Shown piece by piece: positions 1 to 4,354 of a stretch of 5,172 bases of DNA. The stretch is from Nitrospirota bacterium (GTDB lineage: Bacteria > Nitrospirota > CAKKRA01 > 9FT-COMBO-42-15). The notes beneath the pieces were generated by a model that saw only the letters and a program-made list of their open reading frames with translations, had not been told where the DNA came from and did not search any database. A program made the position numbers and the translations under genes. Location of the stretch: positions 1-5,172 of the forward strand of contig JACRON010000129.1 in the NCBI GenBank assembly GCA_016214425.1, read 5' to 3'. Every line of letters starts with the position of its first letter. The stretch's first letter is position 1.

Positions 1-1850
1 AGTTTTCTCAATCTCAGACCCAGTTGATATATATACCAGCCGTCTGTCCTTCTGTCTGCCTCTGATTCAATTGCCTTGAATCCCCACTGCACCCATCTGC
101 CGCTGTTTGTGTATGTCCCTTCCCTTTCAACATTGCTTGCTGCTGGAAGGAGAAATATCTCTGTCTTTATGTCCTTTGGATTAACGCCTGGCGCCTTCCA
201 GAAGGCTGCTGTCTCTGTTTCATAAAAATCTATTACAGCAAGCCATTCCAATTTCTCCATTGCCTTTCTCTCTAAGTTTCCATTTGGGCCAGCAACTGCA
301 GGGTTCTGACCGACTACTAAGAAGCCCTTGAGCTTCCCTGCATACATGTCTTCAAACAAGGCCATGTGTGAATAATTGCCGCTTGCCTTTGGCAGATAAT
401 CATAGCAGAAGTCATTCTTATCTGTTGCAGCATTGCCAAACCATGCCTTAAGCAGGCTCTTAAAAAACTTTGGCTTGTTGCTTGCAAAACTTGTTTTTGC
501 CGTTGTCTTTTCAAGATAGTCCTTTAATGTAGGATGGTCTTTCTTTGATGGTATGCCAAGATAGCCCGGCAGGTCATGGTACAGAAGGGCAAAGTCTGTT
601 GCGCCCTGAACATTTATATGCCCGCGGAGTGCATTGATGCCTCCGCCGGGCATGCCGACATTGCCAAGAAGCAATTGCAATATGGCTGCTGTGCGGATAT
701 TCTGGACGCCTTTGGAATGCTGGGTCCAGCCCATTGCATACATCATTGTCCCAACCTTGTCAGCAGCGCCTGTTGAGCAGAAGAGCTTTGCAATCTCTAA
801 GAATTTCTCCTTTGGCATGCCAGATATCTTTGAAACCATATCAGCCGTGTAACGGGAGAAGTGCCTCTTTAATAATTGAAATACGCAATGCGGATGCTGG
901 AGCTTCCTGTCCTCCATCACCTTTCCATCAGGCCCTGCCTGATATTTCCATGTTGCGCGGTCATAGGTCTTCTTCTCCTTATCAAAGCCTGTGAAAAGGC
1001 CGTCCATAAAACCAAACTGCGGATCAATCAAAGTTGCAGCATTTGTAAATTCCAAGACATACTCTTTGTGATAAAGATTATTCTCTATTGCATAATTAAT
1101 CATGCCGCCGAGTATGGCGATGTCTGTTCCTGAGCGCATTGGCGCATAGATATCTGCAATAGATGATGAGCGTGTAAACCTCGGGTCAACGCTTATTATC
1201 TTTGCGCCCTTTTCTTTAGCCTTAATAGCCCATTTGAATCCGCATGGATGATTCTCTGCTGGATTTGAGCCCATTACAAGTATGCAGTCGCTGTTCTTTA
1301 AATCTATCCAGTGATTGGTCATTGCACCCCTGCCGAATGAGACGCCCAGACCGGGCACCGTAGAGGAGTGTCAGACACGCGCCTGATGTTCAAGGTAAAC
1401 GACGCCCAGCGCCCGGTTGAGCTTGCACAGGAGGTATGCCTCTTCATTTGTAATCATGGCGCTTCGATTGGCAATCCTGTCCATTGCCCAGTCAAGGGGC
1501 TTTTCTTCCCACTTGTCTGAGTTAGGCGCTTTATACTTTACTTTGGAGAGTCTTCTTTCATTTACAACAAGCTGGTATGTGGCGCTCCCTTTTGGACAGA
1601 GGGTGCCGAGGCTGATTGGATGGTCAGGGTCCCCTTCAATATTTACGACCTTGCCGTCAATGCTGTGGACAATCTGGCCGCATCCAACTGCGCAGTATGG
1701 ACAGATAGATGCAGTCTCTTTCGCATTTTTTATCCTGAGGGTCTGGGCATAGGCCTTTGCAGGTTCAAGGTCATAGTCAATAACAGTAAGGCCTGCTGCC
1801 GCTGCTGCTGTTCCTGAGAGCTTTAAGAAATCCCTTCGTGAAACAGTCAT
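1..1850 (-). CDS. fdnG: Selenocysteine-containing formate dehydrogenase, catalytic (alpha) subunit, Tat-exported; 3' end beyond window
   Basis: Oxidises formate to CO2 at a molybdenum or tungsten bis-pterin site and passes electrons through an Fe-S cluster to partner subunits; the Tat signal places it on the periplasmic side. I read 616 codons from ATG 1850-1848 to the left edge with a single in-frame TGA (1371-1373, residue 160). Residues 1-36 form a twin-arginine signal (SRRDFLK at 4-10, Ala-rich h-region, AYAQ at 33-36). Cys50, 53, 57 and 85 form the 4Fe-4S motif, followed by Lys87 of CPKG. HQARV-Sec-H at 155-161 is the active site, then FGRGAMTNHW, VDPRFTR, SGTDIA, MGWTQH and GNVGMPGGGINALRGH, all in the FdnG/FdoG order. 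E. coli FdnG is about 1015 residues, so roughly 40% is missing at the window edge. An upstream GTG at 1877-1875 also opens the frame, but ATG 1850 has an AGGAGG eight bases upstream and gives a normal Tat N-terminus. Beta and cytochrome subunits would be expected downstream (left), unseen. The exact subclass (FdnG, FdoG or FdhA-like) is less certain than the family. Confidence 0.95.
1341..1373 (-). promoter_or_regulatory. UGA selenocysteine codon with SECIS-like hairpin
   Basis: The recoded UGA is 1373-1371 on the minus strand. Ten bases further, GGU (1359-1357) and GCCC (1356-1353) pair with GGGC (1347-1344) and GUC (1343-1341) through G-C and G-U pairs. The five-base loop is GGUCU (1352-1348). 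Known bacterial SECIS elements lie directly 3' of the UGA and carry a GGUCU-type loop, as in E. coli fdhF, where loop G and U contact SelB. Here the element also encodes conserved residues (HSSTVPGLGV), so sequence conservation alone is not proof of RNA function. The hairpin geometry plus the invariant protein context make recoding very likely. Confidence 0.88.
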
Positions 1851-1858
1851 TTTGCATC

Positions 1859-1864
1859 CCTCCT
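1859..1864 (-). promoter_or_regulatory. Ribosome binding site that fixes the fdh start
   Basis: AGGAGG on the minus strand (1864-1859) lies eight bases before ATG 1850-1848. It falls inside the reading frame of the alternative upstream GTG start (1877), so it argues for ATG 1850. The shorter protein begins MTVSRRDFLK, a standard Tat N-terminus. Confidence 0.8.
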
Positions 1865-1868
1865 CGTT

Positions 1869-1939
1869 TGTAGGCACGGTTTTAACCGTGCCTTTTGCAC
1901 GAACCTGTGTGCCGACAGGCAGGTAAATTCGTTCCTACA
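1869..1939. repeat. Nested palindromic (REP/MITE-like) element in the fdh leader
   Basis: Outer ends TGTAGG (1869-1874) and CCTACA (1934-1939) are inverted copies. Inside are two hairpins. The first is a perfect 20-base palindrome at 1873-1892: GGCACGGTT, TT, AACCGTGCC. The second, at 1899-1932, pairs ACGAACCTG with CAGG and TTCGT, interrupted by TAAA; a competing TGCC/GGCA stem (1910-1921) lies within it. The element starts about five bases upstream of the fdh Shine-Dalgarno. The architecture resembles small non-coding palindromic repeats that occur in many copies in some bacterial genomes. Only this copy is present in the window, so family membership is inferred. Confidence 0.6.
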
Positions 1940-1962
1940 GGCTGTTGTAATATTTAATTTTT

Positions 1963-2000
1963 AAAATCCCCCTTAATCCCCCTTTTTCAAAGGGGGAAAT
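1963..2000. repeat. C-rich/G-rich hairpin repeat, copy 1
   Basis: Begins with a near tandem ATCCCCCTTA/ATCCCCCTTT, and the second unit pairs with AAAGGGGGA to give a 9-bp perfect stem (1977-1985 with 1989-1997) and a three-base loop TTC. It aligns without gaps to 4176-4213 in the same orientation at 31 of 38 positions. Neither strand has a T-run directly after the stem, so it does not look like an intrinsic terminator. An intergenic dispersed repeat is the likelier reading. Confidence 0.65.
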
Positions 2001-2145
2001 TCCTTTATCCCCACATTTCCCTGAGAAATTTCTCTGAAAATTTAATAGAAATATTTTTCCAGAATTTTGAATTTTTATTTTTAAATTTTTAATTTTATTT
2101 GTTCTGCCTCCTGTTAAAAGCCGCTGATTAGTTATAAAACCATCA

Positions 2146-2200
2146 GAAACCTATCGGAGCATAAGGAAAACTGAAACCTTGAATGGAAAAATTGAAACCT
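2146..2200 (+). repeat. Three direct GAAACCT repeats
   Basis: GAAACCT occurs at 2146-2152, 2173-2179 and 2194-2200. The last two lie in a longer duplicated unit, GGAAAACTGAAACCT (2165-2179) and GGAAAAATTGAAACCT (2185-2200), spaced about two helical turns apart. They are just downstream of the candidate leftward fdh promoter. They could be repeated protein-binding sites or a small duplication; the function is unknown. Confidence 0.4.
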
Positions 2201-2220
2201 ACCTTAGACTTGATGCTCAT

Positions 2221-2249
2221 ATGTTATGACTATCACATTTAAAAGTCAA
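2221..2249 (-). promoter_or_regulatory. Possible leftward promoter for fdh
   Basis: On the minus strand, TTGACT (2249-2244) is followed after 17 bases by TAACAT (2226-2221), a 5/6 and a 4/6 match to the sigma-70 boxes. It would give a leader of about 360 nt reaching the fdh start and containing both the hairpin repeat and the nested palindrome. Matches of this quality arise by chance in AT-rich DNA, and no better leftward promoter was seen closer to the gene. Confidence 0.3.
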
Positions 2250-2353
2250 GAGGAAATTAATATAGAAAAAACCTGTTTAATTTTATTGATAACAATATAA
2301 TTAACCGATTTTCGTTAATCTACCAGAAGTATGTCCCGTTTGTCAAAGAAAAA

Positions 2354-2382
2354 TTGGCATTCTATTGTAATATCTCTATAAC
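2354..2382 (+). promoter_or_regulatory. Candidate sigma-70 promoter for the zinc-ribbon gene
   Basis: TTGGCA (2354-2359), a 17-base spacer, then TATAAC (2377-2382), each matching its consensus at five of six positions. Transcription would begin near 2389, leaving a leader of about 160 nt before ATG 2552. A weaker alternative nearer the gene is TTGCTT (2481-2486) with TATTAT (2505-2510) and an 18-base spacer. Confidence 0.45.
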
Positions 2383-2551
2383 CCTAACCGCATAATATAC
2401 TAATTGGAATAAATAAACTCTTTTCGGTCAACCCCCTATGCCCGCTGGCTTTTTAATCAGCCTCAAGAATTAAAAACAGGTTGCTTTCTGATGGCTAAGT
2501 GTAGTATTATTGTGTTGTTTTAAGTAATGATTAACAGGAGGTATTATTAAA

Positions 2552-2836
2552 ATGGGTGATTGCGGAAGCTGCGGAACAGGCGCAGGGCCTTATTCAGAAG
2601 GCAGAGAGCTTGTTGAATTTGTATCTAATGCGCACGGAGGAGGCATAAAAAATATGCCGCTTCCAAACGGCGGCCTTGAGGCAAAGTGTCAGGGGTGCGG
2701 CGAGAAATTTGTATTAAAAACCTTTGTGGGCAAATGCCCGAAATGCGGCGGAGTCCATGCAGTATCACCACCCCGCTGCGATGACCCTGCAAACATACAA
2801 TTTGCCGGCGTTGGCTATAAACTTTTAGAGGACTAA
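2552..2836 (+). CDS. Small cysteine-rich zinc-ribbon-like protein, unknown function
   Basis: A 94-residue cytoplasmic protein with no signal peptide or membrane segment. ATG 2552 has a clear AGGAGG (2536-2541) ten bases upstream, and TAA is 2834-2836. There is an N-terminal CGSCG (Cys4, Cys7), then CQGCG (Cys46, Cys49) and CPKCG (Cys62, Cys65). The last two CxxC knuckles, 12 residues apart, make a classic four-cysteine zinc ribbon. Cys76 and His69 are further possible ligands. A Gly-rich linker (about 29-41) joins the N-terminal and ribbon parts. The ribbon spacing resembles the rubredoxin/FmdB-type ribbons found in small regulators or in subunits that bind nucleic acid or protein, but I do not recognise a named family. 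It is monocistronic: long upstream gap, and a terminator starting 12 bases after the stop. Zinc rather than iron binding is inferred from the ribbon form. Confidence 0.85.
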   Translation: MGDCGSCGTGAGPYSEGRELVEFVSNAHGGGIKNMPLPNGGLEAKCQGCGEKFVLKTFVGKCPKCGGVHAVSPPRCDDPANIQFAGVGYKLLED

Positions 2837-2848
2837 TGTTAATCAACT

Positions 2849-2884
2849 AAAAAGGAGAGGGAAATTATTTCCATCTCCTTTTTT
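2849..2884. terminator. Bidirectional rho-independent terminator
   Basis: AAAAAGGAGA (2849-2858) pairs perfectly with TCTCCTTTTT (2874-2883). After one G-A mismatch the stem continues with GGAAAT/ATTTCC (2860-2872). The + strand ends in a T-run (2879-2884) and the minus strand ends in five T's (2853-2849). It can therefore stop the zinc-ribbon transcript and the convergent ATPase transcript alike. Confidence 0.85.
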
Positions 2885-2913
2885 ATTTTCTACCCTTGTG
2901 TATTAATTCTTTT

Positions 2914-2943
2914 GGCAAGAATAGCATTCCCGCCCTTCTTGCC
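2914..2943 (-). repeat. Inverted repeat in the 3' tail of the ATPase transcript
   Basis: GGCAAGAA (2914-2921) and TTCTTGCC (2936-2943) form an 8-bp perfect stem with a 14-base loop, just after the ATPase stop codon. No T-run follows on either strand, so it is probably an RNA 3' structure or chance, not the terminator itself. Confidence 0.4.
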
Positions 2944-2953
2944 CGATGCTTAC

Positions 2954-4000
2954 TCATAGCATAAAGCCGTATGCAATATGTTTCAAACCGCTGTATTTTC
3001 GGGAAACCATCCTGTAGTTATTCAGATTCAATTCTCTGCAAAGGTTGCGTAATTTGTATAAATCCTGTTCATACACCTTGAGCTTAGCGCTCACACGGGC
3101 AAAATGGTTGACCAGCCCTGTATCGCAAAGGTAAAATTTGGGCATGCTCCTTATCTCTGCATCCCTGCTTCGGCTGAACGGCCTGATGAGTTTGATAAAA
3201 TAAGTATTCTCCAGAAAAGCGATATAATTATAAATCGTCTCACGTGAAACACTGAGTTCTCTGGAAAGCTTCTGTATATCCAGTTTGGCTCCTGTTCTTT
3301 CCATAAGCAGCAGCAGCATGTCTCTGACAACATTCAGCTTCCGGAAATCCCCCAGTTGTTTCACTTCCAACTGGAAGTATGAGGTAAAGATATCTTCAAG
3401 CATCTTCTTTTTCTCAGTGATTGAATCTTTTGCTGCTACGCCTGGAAATCCGCCGTATAGTATATATTCGGAATAGTAGCGGTCAATCTGGGTGAACACT
3501 GCTTCTGAAATCTTATTCTTCAATACCTTGAGATTGAATTTAGCGCCTTTCATCCTCAAAAATTCCTTGAAATTCAGCGGAAAGAGCTCAAAAATATATT
3601 TTCTGCCTGCCAAAGATTCTGAAAAAAGGTTTTTGAGATAAAAGCTTGAGGAGCCGCTGAGAAAAAATTTAATCTTGTAATGGTCAAAAAGGTATTTGAC
3701 GACTGATGGGATACTCTTGACAAACTGGATTTCATCCAGAAAAACATATCCTTTTTGCTTTATGTCCAGACCTAAAAAAGCAAGGCTTTCTATTATCATA
3801 TCATAGTTTTTCTCTTCAAAGAGCTTCTGTGTAGCGGGGTTTTCCAAATCAAGGAAGATATAGTTTCCTGTTTTGAGGTTTTCCTGTATATAGCGGAGCA
3901 GGGTGGTTTTCCCTACCCTTCTCATGCCGGTTATAACAATAACCTCAGGAGCGTGAATAAGCGGCTTGATGCTGTCATAAACATCCCTCTTAATTATCAT
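2954..4000 (-). CDS. P-loop ATPase of the AAA_14/DUF4143 family with a reduced C-terminal domain
   Basis: A 348-residue cytoplasmic protein. The N-terminal AAA_14 ATPase module has Walker A GMRRVGKTT (25-33), Walker B YVFLDEIQ (85-92, Asp89 and Glu90), a sensor-like FLSGSSS (113-119) and GRKYIFELFPLNFKEFL (132-148). A winged-helix-like segment follows (about 239-265, LSRELSVSRETIYNYIAFLE), then FYLCDTGLVNHF (289-300), the usual entry into DUF4143. Normally about 100-130 more residues follow, including a glutamate-aspartate-phenylalanine stretch and an EVK motif of PD-(D/E)XK-nuclease type. Here only about 48 remain, and they resemble the extreme C-terminus of full-length relatives (EQDLYKLRNLCRELN, MVSRKYSGLKHIAYGF). 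An in-frame loss of the nuclease-like core near residues 302-306 is therefore likely. The cellular role of the family is poorly defined. The start ATG 4000-3998 has no Shine-Dalgarno; see the promoter entry. The gene is convergent with the zinc-ribbon gene. Confidence 0.88.
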   Translation of the reverse strand: MIIKRDVYDSIKPLIHAPEVIVITGMRRVGKTTLLRYIQENLKTGNYIFLDLENPATQKLFEEKNYDMIIESLAFLGLDIKQKGYVFLDEIQFVKSIPSVVKYLFDHYKIKFFLSGSSSFYLKNLFSESLAGRKYIFELFPLNFKEFLRMKGAKFNLKVLKNKISEAVFTQIDRYYSEYILYGGFPGVAAKDSITEKKKMLEDIFTSYFQLEVKQLGDFRKLNVVRDMLLLLMERTGAKLDIQKLSRELSVSRETIYNYIAFLENTYFIKLIRPFSRSRDAEIRSMPKFYLCDTGLVNHFARVSAKLKVYEQDLYKLRNLCRELNLNNYRMVSRKYSGLKHIAYGFML

Positions 4001-4006
4001 ATTTGA

Positions 4007-4035
4007 ATCTTACAAATAGTTCTACTATTTGTCAA
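4007..4035 (-). promoter_or_regulatory. Sigma-70 promoter for a probably leaderless ATPase mRNA
   Basis: On the minus strand, a perfect TTGACA (4035-4030), a 17-base spacer and TAAGAT (4012-4007, 4/6). Seven bases beyond the -10 box is position 4000, the A of the ATG. With no ribosome binding site between them, the transcript should begin at or next to the start codon. Confidence 0.7.
4012..4032. promoter_or_regulatory. Perfect 9-3-9 palindrome filling the promoter spacer (candidate operator)
   Basis: ACAAATAGT (4012-4020), TCT, ACTATTTGT (4024-4032). It runs from the last bases of the -35 box to the first base of the -10 box, so any bound dimer would block RNA polymerase. The neighbouring gene carries a winged-helix-like segment, so autoregulation is possible but not shown. 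Confidence 0.65.
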
Positions 4036-4269
4036 GTAATATCTTTATACGCCGCTTCTCCAAACCCTCCTAATATCTTTTTCTTTCCCTGATTTCATGG
4101 CTTTCCTGCTTGAGACGCTTTACCTCATAATTTTATTATGGGAAATGTCCCTCATCCCATGTTAATAACGGTCTCAAAATCCCTCCTAACCTCCCTTTTC
4201 CAAAGGGAGGAATAATACCCCCCCCCTTCATTGTTTTTGCTTTTTCTTTAAATTTTACAGCCAAATCCC
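4036..4269. other. Intergenic stretch between the divergent ATPase and thiolase genes
   Basis: No gene is seen. It contains an inverted repeat CATAAT-TTT-ATTATG (4126-4140) that overlaps a second one, ATGGGA/TCCCAT (4138-4160). It also holds the second hairpin repeat (4176-4213) and a run of nine C's (4218-4226). The rest is pyrimidine-rich on the + strand with no start signals. Confidence 0.55.
4176..4213. repeat. C-rich/G-rich hairpin repeat, copy 2
   Basis: CCTCCCTTT (4190-4198) pairs perfectly with AAAGGGAGG (4202-4210) around the loop TCC. It aligns without gaps to 1963-2000 in the same orientation at 31 of 38 positions. All four differences inside the stem fall as two compensatory pairs (T-A to C-G and C-G to T-A), so pairing is kept while sequence drifts. 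Confidence 0.65.
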
Positions 4270-4298
4270 TTGACTACTTAGCATCATTACATTAAAAT
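4270..4298 (+). promoter_or_regulatory. Sigma-70 promoter for the thiolase gene
   Basis: TTGACT (4270-4275) and TAAAAT (4293-4298), each 5/6 to consensus, with an exact 17-base spacer. Transcription should start near 4305, giving a leader of about 50 nt to ATG 4355. Confidence 0.7.
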
Positions 4299-4313
4299 TC
4301 AAGTATGCTTGAA
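4298..4313. promoter_or_regulatory. Inverted repeat at the thiolase transcription start (candidate operator)
   Basis: TTCAAG (4298-4303), TATG, CTTGAA (4308-4313): a perfect 6-4-6 inverted repeat beginning in the -10 box and covering the predicted start site. That is the position of a classical repressor site. TetR-family fatty-acid regulators use sites of this general form near thiolase genes, but no regulator is visible here and the assignment is inference. Confidence 0.45.
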
Positions 4314-4342
4314 ACAGTAACTCAGAAATTACTAATACACAC

Positions 4343-4348
4343 AGGAGG
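4343..4348 (+). promoter_or_regulatory. Ribosome binding site of the thiolase
   Basis: AGGAGG six bases before ATG 4355-4357, inside the run ACAGGAGGGAAACA. It supports this ATG as the start. Confidence 0.8.
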
Positions 4349-4354
4349 GAAACA

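Larger units (their letters stand above)
1940..2551. other. Long gene-free intergenic stretch between fdh and the zinc-ribbon gene
   Basis: No ORF here has both a plausible length and a start signal. From left to right it holds the hairpin repeat (1963-2000), a very AT-rich tract (about 2036-2100), three GAAACCT heptamers (2146-2200), a possible leftward promoter (2221-2249), a hairpin ATTAA-C-CGA/TCG-TTAAT (2300-2319), a good rightward promoter (2354-2382) and an AT-only inverted repeat TTTTTAAT/ATTAAAAA (2450-2476). A 20-codon ATG frame at 2183 has no ribosome binding site and is not called. Confidence 0.6.

Noticed and set aside
317..1133. Open frames on both strands of the fdh region, including several + strand frames
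   Set aside because: They lie inside the fdh coding sequence, have no ribosome binding sites, and show low-complexity or unfamiliar composition typical of shadow frames.
1371..1373. Nonsense mutation making fdh a pseudogene
   Set aside because: The TGA is at the family's selenocysteine position with a SECIS-like hairpin, and there is no other stop or frameshift in 616 codons.
1371..1877. A stand-alone 168-residue protein ending at 1371
   Set aside because: Its stop is the recoded UGA, and the same frame continues as formate dehydrogenase to the window edge. Its first codon is a GTG lying upstream of the real Shine-Dalgarno.
1963..2000. Intrinsic terminator
   Set aside because: The stem is not followed by a T-run on either strand, and no transcript is expected to end there.
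2107..2116. Minus-strand Shine-Dalgarno (TTAACAGGAGG) suggesting a gene running left from about 2100
   Set aside because: No ATG, GTG or TTG follows at a suitable distance; the sequence is an AT-rich tract without an open frame of note.
2354..2372. Sigma-54 (-24/-12) promoter beginning TTGGCA
   Set aside because: The GG is not followed by GC at the required ten-base spacing, whereas the -35/-10 pair fits well.
1869..2476. CRISPR array
   Set aside because: The repeats are palindromes and heptamers without regular 25-40 base repeat and unique spacer alternation.
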